Assembly: GCF_000300275.1 (NCBI RefSeq)
Contig: NZ_AMRN01000001.1
Span: forward strand, 434,001-498,000
Origin: Thalassospira profundimaris WP0211
GTDB lineage: Bacteria > Pseudomonadota > Alphaproteobacteria > Rhodospirillales > Thalassospiraceae
DNA length: 64,000 bases
Direction: 5' to 3'
Shown: piece after piece, positions 17,025-26,158 of the stretch
Layout: each line of letters opens with the position of its first letter
How positions within the stretch are numbered: the stretch's first letter is position 1
Made by a program: the position numbers and the translations under genes
The notes under the pieces: model-generated
Told to the model about the DNA's origin: nothing
The model's database searches: none
The model's input: the letters and a program-made list of their open reading frames with translations, nothing else

Positions 17025-18470
17025 ATGGGCAAACCCGTTAAGCGACCCGGCAAAAACAACTACGAAATTCAATATCCGCTTCCTCAGAAGCTCCGCCAAG
17101 TCATGCGCACATCTGCGATATATCGCAGCTTGGGCACAGCGGACCTGTCCACTGCCAAAAAGCTCTATCCAGTGCGCCTGGCAGAAGTTCAAGCCGAGGT
17201 AACTCGCCTTCTCGCAAAACACTTCCCGGATGATCAGAACGTTCTGCAAGAGCTTCAAGACCTTGTTACCGCCTACAAGGGCGCGGATGACGATGCAGAA
17301 CCCGGCAGCCTTTCCGAGAAGGACATTTTGCTGGACTTGGTTTCGGAATGGGGCACCAAACAGCGCCTCAAGCGTATTGAAGCCTTCAAAGCATCACCTC
17401 AGCACAAGGCTGGGGAACCCATCCCCGTCGCGATTCGGCAAGCCGCCAACGAAATACAGGTTCAGGCAGAGCGCTTCGCCAACGATGCATTAAACCCACG
17501 CACCAAAATTGACACGATCACAGAAAGCTGGCGCAAAGCAAATGGTCCCAAGCTCTCCGTGAGCACCAGAGAGGAATACGAGCGCGCCATAAAGCGTTTC
17601 TCCGATTGGTGTGCTCGGCAGCAGATCGAGTATTACGATCAAATCACCCGCAGAAAAGTCCGCGAGTTTGTTGAAGAAACCTATCATGGCAAGATGGGGA
17701 AGACCGCCAATCTGGCTCTTAGTGGGCTCCGTGGCGTGTGGAAGCACGCTATGACGGGTGGCTTTGTCGAGGAAAAGAGCACTGTTTGGGACGATCACGA
17801 GTACCCAGACCACATCCGTATCGGAACAGGTGAAATAAAGGCGGAAGCAGATGAAGAAGCACCGTTCTCGTTCGAAGACATTGAAACGCTCCTTACCAAG
17901 CTCGACCCACCGCTCTTTGCTGACGTTCTTCGCCTCTCACTTGTAACTGGGGGCCGGAGCGCCGAAATCACGGCTCTCGAATGGAAGCACATTACCAAAG
18001 AAGAGGATGGCTATTGGGTCAGCTTACCTGGCACAAAAACCAAAAGCGCTCGGCGTCGTGTTCCTATCCCCGTTACATTTACCCCACTGATGGAGCGCCT
18101 AACAAGCAAACCAAGTGGCCGTTGGGTCTTCCCGTTTTATCCAAAACTAGTTTTTGAGACCGATAAGAAGCGCCACAGCTACATCAACAAAGAATTCAAC
18201 AGGAAACGTCGCAACCTGAATATGCCAAATGGCAAGCGACAAGGGTTACATTCGGCACGCCGAACCTATATCGAACTACTTGAAGGCGCAGATGTTGCCG
18301 TTGGAACGATTAAATTGCTTGTCGGCCACAAGCGTCATGACATCACAATCGGCCGCTATACAAAAGGTCAGTATGTAGACTTAAGAGCGGCATCCAATAA
18401 ATTAACTTACCCAAGCAATATTGTGACAATCATCAACGCTACGAACTCAAAAAAAATAGGACCTCTATAA
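17025..18470 (+). CDS. Tyrosine recombinase (integrase) of the tRNA-Leu element
   Basis: A 481-aa site-specific integrase. The catalytic set is visible: Arg311 in VTGGRSAEITALEW, His409 and Arg412 in LHSARRTYIE, His435 in LLVGHKR, and nucleophile Tyr445 in IGRYTKG. The N-terminal part (GKNNYEIQYPLPQKLRQVM...SLGTADLSTAKKLYPVRLAE) is the arm-binding-type region common in large alphaproteobacterial integrases. A SAM-like core-binding domain follows (LSVSTREEYERAIKRFSDWC). It lies 124 bp inside the left attachment repeat and points into the element. It would catalyse integration at, and excision from, the tRNA-Leu 3' end. It appears intact. Confidence 0.95.
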   Translation: MGKPVKRPGKNNYEIQYPLPQKLRQVMRTSAIYRSLGTADLSTAKKLYPVRLAEVQAEVTRLLAKHFPDDQNVLQELQDLVTAYKGADDDAEPGSLSEKDILLDLVSEWGTKQRLKRIEAFKASPQHKAGEPIPVAIRQAANEIQVQAERFANDALNPRTKIDTITESWRKANGPKLSVSTREEYERAIKRFSDWCARQQIEYYDQITRRKVREFVEETYHGKMGKTANLALSGLRGVWKHAMTGGFVEEKSTVWDDHEYPDHIRIGTGEIKAEADEEAPFSFEDIETLLTKLDPPLFADVLRLSLVTGGRSAEITALEWKHITKEEDGYWVSLPGTKTKSARRRVPIPVTFTPLMERLTSKPSGRWVFPFYPKLVFETDKKRHSYINKEFNRKRRNLNMPNGKRQGLHSARRTYIELLEGADVAVGTIKLLVGHKRHDITIGRYTKGQYVDLRAASNKLTYPSNIVTIINATNSKKIGPL

Positions 18471-18508
18471 ACTACAATCAATTTTTAGTGAAATCCGGTT
18501 AACCAACC

Positions 18509-18883
18509 TCATCTGTTTATATTCTCATGCATCCATTTGTCGAGATCATCGGCACCATCATAAATATCAGTAAAGTCAAAGAAGGGAATACCTGCACCAC
18601 ACTGATTCTTAAGATCGATGGAGGTTCGAATCTCCTTTTCTATCCAACTCAAAGCGAAATCATCACCTTTGTTTCGCAGCCAATGCTCGTTATCTAGCTT
18701 GATTTGTTCAAAACGTTCTTTTGCATCTGCGTCCGGGTACCCACAAAAAGCACAAAGTAGCGTACCCGGATGTTTTTGCTGAAGTGCACGCGCATTTCCA
18801 ACTGAAATCCAACCTCCTTCAATGACGGTAATACCGCCACCGCCTTCATCCTGACGCCGCGAAGAAGGGCCTTGGATACCGTC
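18509..18883 (-). pseudogene. 5'-truncated kinase-like remnant without a start codon
   Basis: A 124-codon frame on the - strand between stops at 18884-18886 and 18509-18511. It reads like real protein throughout (GGITVIEGGWISVGNARALQ, GTLLCAFCGYPDADAKERFEQI, WLRNKGDDFALSWIEKEI, GIPFFDFTDIYDGADDLDKW). The only ATG is 8 codons before the stop, and no GTG or TTG start lies near the beginning. The pattern (ITVIEG..., then an FxGYPDAD-like strand, then GIPFFDFTD) resembles the C-terminal half of P-loop kinase-like proteins. The N-terminal half with the P-loop is missing, so this is a remnant cut at about 18884. The family assignment is tentative. Confidence 0.6.
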
Positions 18884-18885
18884 TT

Positions 18886-19212
18886 ATGGGCCCCAAAGGC
18901 CCGTTTGACGTCCTCTCCCCAACGGCCATCGAGTGGATTGGGGACGAACTCCAAGACCTTCTTAAATCCACCAGCATCAGCCCAGAAACAAGGAACGCAC
19001 TCACCAAGCTCACACTATTTGATGCCCAATACCGTGAGAGGATGAACTTGGAAGGTAGGGTTCGTTGGCTGTTCTATCATTTTCCAGACCTCAATCGGAC
19101 TGAGGTCGCCAAAGCCCTATGCGTTAGCAGGGCAATTGTTCAGCGTTACATCAAGACACAACAGGACCAATTACGGAGAGCCTACCAAGCAAAGGCACAA
19201 GCACTGTCGTAA
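18886..19212 (+). CDS. Small HTH-containing hypothetical protein
   Basis: 108 aa with a likely DNA-binding helix-turn-helix near the C-terminus (LNRTEVAKALCVSRAIVQRYIKTQQ). The ATG at 18886 is the only start in the open frame, which begins at 18832; the ribosome site is poor. It begins exactly at the point where the opposing kinase-like remnant is truncated, so its own 5' end may also be a rearrangement product. It lies within the integrative element and could be a regulator or excisionase-like factor. No family recognised. Confidence 0.5.
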   Translation: MGPKGPFDVLSPTAIEWIGDELQDLLKSTSISPETRNALTKLTLFDAQYRERMNLEGRVRWLFYHFPDLNRTEVAKALCVSRAIVQRYIKTQQDQLRRAYQAKAQALS

Positions 19213-19252
19213 GGAAAAATCATAAGCAGGGTACGCAACGCGCCGGTCAGCA

Positions 19253-22200
19253 TTATGTTTTGGCCTCATTGGTGGTTTTCTCGAAGCGATCAGTATTGAA
19301 GCTTCGAATGATCGTCAACAGGTCATCCTGCAGGTCGGAATCAGGGAACACACCGTAAATCCCGTCCTGATCAATCTTGGTGAAGGGGGCATCAACCAGA
19401 CGCTCAAGCTCGATACCACCAGTCTGGGCGATAAGGCTTTGAAGCAGACGCAAGAAATGCGTTTGTTTGGCTGTCAGTGATGGGTGGCGTGTGACGAAGT
19501 CCTGGAAACGGCCCCGAACTGCTTCTTCGTCCATCCCCACGATATTCCGCAAGATATCATCTAGATGGTCGGCGAGGTCTGGATAGAATTCCCGCAGCAG
19601 GTTCAGGTCAACATCGGGGTTCTCTGTCAGCACCAAGGAGGTGAGTGCATCCAAATCATCCTGACTAACCGGTTCACCGCGCCTGATTTTGGCCAGTATT
19701 GGGTTCTTGTCAAACAAGTCACGCAAGGCTGCTTCCACACGTTTTCGATATGCTGCCAAGTCGATGGAAACGATGCCTGACTTTCGATACCCGTATTCAA
19801 TCTCTGCGGCGTCTTCTTCGATATCGACCACTGGAATGGTGATTTCCGGACCACCACCGCCGCCTTCAACATATTGCATGATGCTGCGGAGCTCGTGACG
19901 CACCCTTTCAAGGGACGCAAAATCGACATTCGCCCAAAAGGCAGCAGAGCGTACTTCTTTGATCGTCTCTGCCTTCGCCTTTACCTGATTGAGGTTGGGA
20001 CGAAGCCTATTGATCGCATTGAGAAGATCACCTTTAAGGTCCTCGAACTGGCCAGACTTTTTGAACAGCGCAAGCTGCAACTGAGTTATCAGCAAATCAA
20101 ATGCATAGGCATCGCTGTGCCCGCGAATATTAATCCATTGGGTAAGCGGACTAATTTCGTTCTTAAGCAGTGTGACCGTCGCGGGTGTGAATTCTTCAAG
20201 CACCCCAACAGCGCGGACAGTTTGGATTTCAAGCCACTTTTCTTTGACCGAAATACTGTCATCCGGCAATGAAGCCACATCCAGGGAAATCAGGTTGGTA
20301 ACGGCCTTGAAGGTCTCTAGATCAAGTGCTTGCAAGGCCGTTGCAGCCAGATCAAGACGGGCATTAAAGACGCGCTGCATAAGTGAAGTCGGCGGGCTTG
20401 GCTCGGCCTCGGGCTTATTTTGTTCAAAGAACTCAAAGTTCGACCAGTGATCGAAAATCCGAAAGACCGCTTTGTCACGACCAGGGCCAAACAAACCAGG
20501 GCAGAGGCGTGTGCCACGTCCAATCATTTGCCAGAACTTGACCTTGGATTTCACCGGCTTTGCAAAGACAAGATTGACGATCTCAGGCACGTCAATACCA
20601 GTATCAAGCATGTCGACTGATATTGCGATGGTAAGATCATCGTTAGTCCCCTGCCCCTTAAAATCATCAATCAACTGTTCCGCACGCGGGTCGTGGTTAT
20701 CGATGATCTGACAGAACTTGCCGCCATATTGCGGATACAACTCATCAAACAGCTTTTGCAGCACAACTGCATGTTTATGGCTACGCGCAAAGATGATGGA
20801 TTTACCTGGAAGCTGTCCACTCGCCTCCTTGATGCCGTTCTCCATCAAATTGCGGATGATGCGCCGATTGGTATCCTTGTTGAAAATCTGCTTATCAATC
20901 TGTTCAGCTTCGTGATTGAGCTGCTCGGGGTCTTTCCCGTCTTCTTCAAGCTGCCGCTTCTGTTCCTCGCTAAGGTTCTCGTATTTAATCCCCTCGCGCA
21001 GGAACTTGGTGGTGTGGCTATAGACCTCATAAGGCACCAGGAAGCCATCCTTGACCCCGTCCTCAATCGAATAGAACGCTGTAGGGTCCTGGTTACTGCA
21101 TTCAAACAAGCCATATGTGTTGCGTGAAATGAACTCAACCGGTGTGGCTGTGAGCCCAACCTGCAGACTGTCAAAGTATCGGAACAGATCGCGATAGCGG
21201 TTATAGATACTGCGGTGGCTTTCATCGGCAATGATCAGGTCAAAGAACCCGGTATCAAAAGCCTGGAAAACAGACATCATCGACGGATAGGTAGAAACGA
21301 AAATACGGCTTCTGTTGTCATTCACCGTGTGTCGCGAAACAACCGTAAGCGGTTCACTCATGTGGTCGTTAAAGGCGTTTTTGGCCTGCTTAACCAACTC
21401 GCGCCGATCACACAGGAACAGCACACGTTTCGCCCAATTCGCCCGAACAAGAAGCTCTGTCAGCGAAATGGCGACGCGGGTTTTCCCGGTCCCTGTGGCC
21501 TGAACAATAAGGGCCTTTCGTCGATTGTTAGAGAACGCCTCACATACGCGCTTGATCGTCTCAACCTGATAAATGCGACCCGCAATTTCAGATTTCGGCG
21601 CAACGCTGTTAAGGGCCTTTTTATTGACCCTCTGGAACGTCACCAAGTTTTGCAGGCTGCGCTTTGAATAGAACCCGAACAGCCTCCGTGGCGGGTAATT
21701 CTGGGCGTCATCCCATATCCATGTGTTGTACCCGTTCGTGTAGAATATGACCGGGCGCTGCCCATATTTCTTTTCGAGGCCATCGGCATACAACTGTGCT
21801 TGCTTACGTCCACGCTCTTCGGACTGCGCTGTGCGCTTGGCCTCAATCACCGCCAATGGCTTACCGTTATCGTCCCACAAGACATAGTCGGCATATCCGA
21901 TGCCTGAGTCTGTCGGCTGAAAACCAACCTCTTCCTCAAGTGTTACGTCGTCAGGCTTGTTGACATCCCAACCAACCTCGGCAAGCGCAACGTCAATCAG
22001 TCTTTTTCGAGTTGTGGCTTCGTTAAACGATAGCGCGTCGGCAACCTGCTGCCCCTTTGCCTGTGTCTCCGGCGTTACGGTTTCAGCGGCATAGGTGGCT
22101 TTGACCTTGGCAAGCTGATCAAGCGCCGTATCAAGCTGCTTCTTGAGTTTGTCTTTGGCGGCTTCAAGCTCTGCTTCCTTGCCTTCATTTGGTGAAGGCT

Positions 22201-22597
22201 TCTGAAAGCCTGCAATGTCGGAGGGGGTAGCGGTCAAGCAGCGAACAGCAAACCAAGCCGACACTGCATGTGACTCTTCAAGTATCCAAAGAGCCGTCTT
22301 GCTCTCAACACTTCCGCCATGTGCAGCACGGTTGCCCTCTTTGCGGATTGCATGAAATTTGGTGCGGATGACCTCGGGGACGGCTGCGGCGAATGCTGGA
22401 CCATTCAACAACTGGAAAAAGTCGGCATCTTGCGGCTTTTCGAGGCGCAGCACTAAATAAACCGACTTGGTTAGCTCCTCCGCCAAATTGCGGAGTTTCA
22501 CCAGTGCACTAGAAGGGTCAGAATAGGCGTACTGCTCTGCAAACCCGCCATGGTCTGCCAGAATAGGCCGCTCTTTTCGGAGCATTTCGAAGTTCAC
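19253..22597 (-). CDS. HsdR-like nuclease-helicase (EcoEI type), solitary
   Basis: 1114 aa. Order: a DUF4145-like N-terminal domain (about 25-130), a short coiled coil (about 135-175), then an HSDR_N PD-(D/E)XK nuclease with GYADYVLWDDNGKPLAVIEAKRT giving the D...E-x-K triad. A superfamily-2 helicase core follows, with Walker A in VQATGTGKTRVAIS, DESH box in IIADESHRSIY, motif III GLTATP and motif VI MIGRGTRL. An EcoEI R C-terminal domain ends the protein. This is the restriction/translocation subunit architecture of type I systems. No hsdM or hsdS is present in the element, so it is a solitary gene, possibly a stand-alone phage-defence nuclease or one working with a methylase elsewhere. GTG 22597 is the chosen start; ATG 22585 is an alternative. 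Confidence 0.9.
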   Translation of the reverse strand: MNFEMLRKERPILADHGGFAEQYAYSDPSSALVKLRNLAEELTKSVYLVLRLEKPQDADFFQLLNGPAFAAAVPEVIRTKFHAIRKEGNRAAHGGSVESKTALWILEESHAVSAWFAVRCLTATPSDIAGFQKPSPNEGKEAELEAAKDKLKKQLDTALDQLAKVKATYAAETVTPETQAKGQQVADALSFNEATTRKRLIDVALAEVGWDVNKPDDVTLEEEVGFQPTDSGIGYADYVLWDDNGKPLAVIEAKRTAQSEERGRKQAQLYADGLEKKYGQRPVIFYTNGYNTWIWDDAQNYPPRRLFGFYSKRSLQNLVTFQRVNKKALNSVAPKSEIAGRIYQVETIKRVCEAFSNNRRKALIVQATGTGKTRVAISLTELLVRANWAKRVLFLCDRRELVKQAKNAFNDHMSEPLTVVSRHTVNDNRSRIFVSTYPSMMSVFQAFDTGFFDLIIADESHRSIYNRYRDLFRYFDSLQVGLTATPVEFISRNTYGLFECSNQDPTAFYSIEDGVKDGFLVPYEVYSHTTKFLREGIKYENLSEEQKRQLEEDGKDPEQLNHEAEQIDKQIFNKDTNRRIIRNLMENGIKEASGQLPGKSIIFARSHKHAVVLQKLFDELYPQYGGKFCQIIDNHDPRAEQLIDDFKGQGTNDDLTIAISVDMLDTGIDVPEIVNLVFAKPVKSKVKFWQMIGRGTRLCPGLFGPGRDKAVFRIFDHWSNFEFFEQNKPEAEPSPPTSLMQRVFNARLDLAATALQALDLETFKAVTNLISLDVASLPDDSISVKEKWLEIQTVRAVGVLEEFTPATVTLLKNEISPLTQWINIRGHSDAYAFDLLITQLQLALFKKSGQFEDLKGDLLNAINRLRPNLNQVKAKAETIKEVRSAAFWANVDFASLERVRHELRSIMQYVEGGGGGPEITIPVVDIEEDAAEIEYGYRKSGIVSIDLAAYRKRVEAALRDLFDKNPILAKIRRGEPVSQDDLDALTSLVLTENPDVDLNLLREFYPDLADHLDDILRNIVGMDEEAVRGRFQDFVTRHPSLTAKQTHFLRLLQSLIAQTGGIELERLVDAPFTKIDQDGIYGVFPDSDLQDDLLTIIRSFNTDRFEKTTNEAKT

Positions 22598-22848
22598 CGA
22601 TTCCAGCGATCAATCCCCCGCACTATCTGACGTTTTACATCAGTCTTTTTTCACAACTTTCCAACGTTAGCAGCGCGTTGAAGTCAAAGAAAGACGAAAT
22701 AGCCGCGTTTTCACATTTGCGAGAATCGAATCAGCACAGCACCAACAGCCCGCAATCTGAGGGACCGGGCTCAGGGCGATTTTGAAACCGTCGTTGATTT
22801 TTTTGAGGGAGTTTTGAGGGGCTGCTGAGGTAGTACAACCCGGTAGTA
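22598..22848. other. Gene-free right end of the element
   Basis: No coding frame. It holds the promoter region of the HsdR-like gene (reading left) and the right arm-type repeat at 22829-22853. It is AT-richer than the surrounding genes. Confidence 0.5.
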
Positions 22849-22853
22849 CAAAG
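22829..22853 (+). repeat. Putative integrase arm-type site, right
   Basis: Direct-repeat partner of 16977-17001 (21/25 matches), with two tandem GGTAGTACA motifs. It lies about 50 bp inside the right attachment repeat. Confidence 0.55.
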
Positions 22854-22902
22854 ACAATAGCCCTGCAAGCTAAGTCTTTGAAAACATTAACTTGCAGGGC
22901 TA
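22849..22902 (-). terminator. Element-supplied terminator for tRNA-Leu
   Basis: On the - strand TAGCCCTGCAAG pairs with CTTGCAGGGCTA (12-bp stem), followed by TTGTCTTTG. It starts right after the tRNA CCA. It has the same layout and the same TATTGTC tail start as the displaced native hairpin at 16842-16883, but a different stem sequence. Confidence 0.7.
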
Positions 22903-22989
<87 letters not shown>

Positions 22990-23156
22990 ATAGGGACTTA
23001 GGTAATGTCCGGGGTTTCCCGCCGGAACGGGGCGGAATATACGCGGTCAGGCTTAAGTGTCAACCAACTTTTTGATGGTTTGGTGAAACTTCCTGCGTCC
23101 GGTTGCGGGTATGCGCCAATCGCCCGGTTTTTGTTGGCGTTTTGCCGGTTTCGGGC

Positions 23157-24350
23157 TTACACCGCGTGGTCGAACAAATAGGCCAGAACACCGTTCAACC
23201 GGTTCCTGCCCTGCTCGGTGGCACGCAGCCCCGAAGAATCACAGATCAGATCACCGGACTCGATCAGGGTTTCGAGCCGATCCGACGCCAGAACATCACC
23301 CAGCCCCTTGCCGATAATGCGTTCAAACCTTGCAGCCGGGATGGTTTCATTGAGCCGAAGGCCCATCATCACCATCTCAAGCAGACGTTCATCGGCCTCA
23401 AGCGCAGTTTCTTCCTGTGTGCCATGACCATGCTTTTCCACCCGGTCGAGCCAGATATCCGGCGCCCGGTGCCGACGCACTGCCATCGGCGTGATATTGC
23501 CATCGGCACCAACCACTGCTTCACGGCCATGCGCGCCCGGTCCGATGCCAAGATAATCGCCATAGCGCCAATACACCAGGTTATGGCGGCTTTCCTGCCC
23601 CGGTTTCGCGTGGTTGGAAACCTCATAGCAGCGATACCCGGCACGTTCGGTTTCTTCCTGGGTGATCTCGTAAAGCTCGGTCGCAAGGTCTTCGTCCGGC
23701 ACCACAAGATCGCCGCGCTGATGCAGGGTATAGAACTGTGTGCCTGGCTCAATGGTCAGCTGATAAAGCGAGATATGCCCATTAGCGATGCCAAGCCCCT
23801 CGCGCAATTCCATCCGCCAGGCCTTGGGAACGTGTTCCGGGCGTGCATAGATCAGATCAAACGAAAAACGATCAAAGACCGATGTTGCAACATCTAGGGC
23901 CCGCATGGCTTCCTCGGCACTGTGCAGGCGACCAAGGAACTTCAGGTCACGGTCATTCAGCGCCTGAATACCAATCGACACCCGGTTAATCCCGTTGGCG
24001 GCAAAGGCCGAAAACCGGTCAATTTCGACCGTGCCGGGATTGGCTTCGAGCGTAATTTCAAGATCATCCGTTACAGGCCAGAAAGATTTGATGTCCTCGA
24101 TCAAGGCCCCGGCGGTTTCCGGATCCATCAGGGATGGTGTACCACCGCCAAAGAACACAGATCCCACTGTCCGCCCGGGATGACGGGCCGCACCATGGGC
24201 AAGCTCCGCCCGGAGCGCCTTGCGCCAGCGCACATGATCAACACTGTTCGCAACATGACTGTTGAAATCGCAATACGGGCATTTCGACAGGCAGAACGGC
24301 CAGTGGATATAAATGCCAAACGGCACGGTTTCACTTGAGGCTGCGGACAC
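23157..24350 (-). CDS. hemW: Radical SAM heme chaperone HemW
   Basis: Oxygen-sensitive-looking member of the coproporphyrinogen III oxidase-like radical SAM family, now understood as HemW, a heme chaperone. The Fe-S cluster Cys are Cys20, Cys24 and Cys27 in HWPFCLSKCPYCDFNSH. The FFGGGTPSLM SAM-binding glycines, LEANPG and GINRVSIGIQ motifs follow, and the HemN C-terminal domain includes NLVYWRYGDYLGIGPGAHG. True HemN has an additional Cys in CxxxCxxCxC and a longer N-terminus; here the position after Cys27 is DF, as in HemW. 397 aa is normal. The gene order rph, rdgB, hemW on the - strand is common in alphaproteobacteria. Confidence 0.93.
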   Translation of the reverse strand: MSAASSETVPFGIYIHWPFCLSKCPYCDFNSHVANSVDHVRWRKALRAELAHGAARHPGRTVGSVFFGGGTPSLMDPETAGALIEDIKSFWPVTDDLEITLEANPGTVEIDRFSAFAANGINRVSIGIQALNDRDLKFLGRLHSAEEAMRALDVATSVFDRFSFDLIYARPEHVPKAWRMELREGLGIANGHISLYQLTIEPGTQFYTLHQRGDLVVPDEDLATELYEITQEETERAGYRCYEVSNHAKPGQESRHNLVYWRYGDYLGIGPGAHGREAVVGADGNITPMAVRRHRAPDIWLDRVEKHGHGTQEETALEADERLLEMVMMGLRLNETIPAARFERIIGKGLGDVLASDRLETLIESGDLICDSSGLRATEQGRNRLNGVLAYLFDHAV

Positions 24351-24458
24351 GCGGGACTCTTTTCAAACGCGGGATGTTGGCCGATAAACTAACATGCACC
24401 GCCGATGATGACATCCGCGATGCGTGCATAAGTTCAATGCAGGTGGTTAAACCTGAAA

Positions 24459-25058
24459 TCAGTCTTCGAAGCAGGCCTTGACCAACTGGCGGAAGGCATC
24501 GGCCCGGTGGCTCATTTCATGCTTTTTCGCCGGGTCCATTTCACCAAAGGTTTCCCCGTAGCCTTTGGGCTGGAAAATCGGGTCATAGCCAAAGCCGTGC
24601 GCACCGCGTTTCGGCCAGACGATCTCGCCTTCAACCCGGCCTTCGAAATTCTCGACATGCCCGTCCGGCCAGGCCAGCGACAGGGCACAGATGAACGATG
24701 CCCGGCGATCCGGGTGATCGCCAATGCCGTTCTTGACCTTTTCCATCGCCATGTCGAAATCCTTGTCCGGGCCAGCCCAGCGCGCGGAATAGATCCCCGG
24801 TGCGCCATCAAGGGCCGAAACCGCCAAACCACTGTCATCGGCGAGGGCCGGAAGATTAGCCCCATTGGCCGCCGCCGTTGATTTCAGCTGCGCATTGCCA
24901 ATGAAGGTTTTTTCGGTTTCTTCGGGTTCGGGCAGGTCAAGCTCACCGGCCGAGAAGACCTCGATGCCAAACGGTTCAAGAAGTTCGGCGATTTCCTTGA
25001 TCTTGCCTTTGTTGTGGCTGGCGATGACGAGTTTTTTTTCCGTGAAACGACGGGCCAT
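24459..25058 (-). CDS. rdgB: RdgB/HAM1 non-canonical purine NTP pyrophosphatase
   Basis: Hydrolyses dITP, dXTP and related deaminated nucleotides to monophosphates, keeping them out of DNA. The signature [10 protein letters not shown] near the N-terminus, [25 protein letters not shown] and the YDPIFQP...GETFGEM block are present. Length is 199 aa from ATG 25058, close to the 197 aa of E. coli. An upstream TTG at 25085 would add nine residues and is less likely. Downstream of rph with a terminator-like hairpin between. Confidence 0.95.
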   Translation of the reverse strand: MARRFTEKKLVIASHNKGKIKEIAELLEPFGIEVFSAGELDLPEPEETEKTFIGNAQLKSTAAANGANLPALADDSGLAVSALDGAPGIYSARWAGPDKDFDMAMEKVKNGIGDHPDRRASFICALSLAWPDGHVENFEGRVEGEIVWPKRGAHGFGYDPIFQPKGYGETFGEMDPAKKHEMSHRADAFRQLVKACFED

Positions 25059-25093
25059 GGTCTTGCCTGAAACTGCGATATCCAACTGATGCG

Positions 25094-25121
25094 AAAAAAC
25101 GGCAGGCCCGATGCCCGCCGT
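25094..25121 (-). terminator. Intrinsic terminator after rph
   Basis: On the - strand ACGGCGGGC and GCCTGCCGT form a 9-bp stem with one mismatch around ATCGG, followed by six T residues. It sits between rph and rdgB, so rdgB depends on read-through or its own promoter. Confidence 0.8.
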
Positions 25122-25136
25122 TAATATTACGGTGCC

Positions 25137-25853
25137 TTAAAGCCCAAGCGCTTCGCGCTGCTTGGCGAACAATTCCTTGCAGCCTTTTTCGGCCAGCTCG
25201 AACATCTGATCATAGGATGCGCGATCAAACGGTACGTCTTCGGCGGTTGCCTGTACCTCGACAATGCCGCCATTGCCCGCCAGCACGAAGTTGGCATCGG
25301 CCCCTGCATTGCTGTCTTCGGCGTAATCAAGATCAAGCACTGCTTCACCTTCATAGATACCGCACGAAATGGCTGCCACCGGCTGGGTCAGCGGAATTTC
25401 CTTGATCAGGCCAAGGCGGCGCACGCCCTGAAACGCCAGATGGGCGGCCACATAGGCACCGGTGATCGATGCGGTGCGCGTACCGCCATCGGCCTGAATG
25501 ACATCGCAATCAAGGCGCATCTGCATTTCACCCATCGCCTTCATATCGGCAACCGCACGGATCGAACGGCCAATCAGGCGCTGGATTTCCTGGGTGCGGC
25601 CGGACTGACCACCGCGCGCGGCTTCGCGCTGCATGCGGCTATCGGTTGCGCGCGGCAGCATGCCGTATTCGGCGGTGATCCAGCCCTTGCCGGAATTGCG
25701 CATCCAGCCCGGCACCTTGTCTTCGACCGTGGCGGTACAGATCACATGCGTGTCGCCGAACTTGATCAGGCATGAGCCTTCGGCATATTTGGAAACGCCG
25801 GTTTCAATCGTTACATCGCGAAGCTGATCGGGGGTACGGCCGGAAGGGCGCAT
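25137..25853 (-). CDS. rph: Ribonuclease PH
   Basis: Phosphorolytic 3'-5' exoribonuclease that trims tRNA 3' ends. The start [12 protein letters not shown], the [17 protein letters not shown] block and [16 protein letters not shown] are diagnostic. [24 protein letters not shown] phosphate-binding residues and [15 protein letters not shown] are present. 238 aa is the standard size. AGGTTCC lies upstream of the ATG. Divergent from hrcA, an arrangement conserved in many alphaproteobacteria. Confidence 0.97.
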   Translation of the reverse strand: MRPSGRTPDQLRDVTIETGVSKYAEGSCLIKFGDTHVICTATVEDKVPGWMRNSGKGWITAEYGMLPRATDSRMQREAARGGQSGRTQEIQRLIGRSIRAVADMKAMGEMQMRLDCDVIQADGGTRTASITGAYVAAHLAFQGVRRLGLIKEIPLTQPVAAISCGIYEGEAVLDLDYAEDSNAGADANFVLAGNGGIVEVQATAEDVPFDRASYDQMFELAEKGCKELFAKQREALGL

Positions 25854-26158
25854 GAGAAGGAACCTCTTGGTTGTCTGGGCTTGCGTTCATGGCGACTTGA
25901 ATGCCCGCGCACGAAGCGAAACTGTCCTGAAAAATTTGGCCCAAAGTAAGATGTGCCCCACCAAACGTCCAGCAGTTTCCCCGGATGTTTTTATCTGTTC
26001 TGGTGCAATCCTGGCGCAAAGCAGTTAAACCAACAACTTCGACCAAACTTACAAGCATGGCTTAGCAATAGGCCGTGCAATTGACGCAATGCGTTTGCCT
26101 GACTAAATTCTCCTCACGTTTTACGCTTCACCCATCTGGATCAATTGGCACGCAACAC
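25854..26158. other. Divergent rph-hrcA intergenic region
   Basis: About 305 bp. It must contain promoters for both directions. No CIRCE inverted repeat (TTAGCACTC with GAGTGCTAA) and no clear sigma-32 promoter was found by eye. Confidence 0.5.

Noticed and set aside
18620..18635. tRNA T-arm-like GGAGGTTCGAATCTCC followed 7 nt later by TATCCA
   Set aside because: No matching acceptor, D or anticodon arm lies upstream, and the bases are codons within the kinase-like remnant on the - strand.
18694..18954. 86-aa frame on the - strand overlapping the remnant and the HTH gene
   Set aside because: It is out of frame with the protein-like remnant and antisense to the HTH gene; composition is that of a shadow frame.
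25854..26158. CIRCE element expected near hrcA
   Set aside because: No TTAGCACTC/GAGTGCTAA inverted repeat was found upstream of hrcA or grpE.
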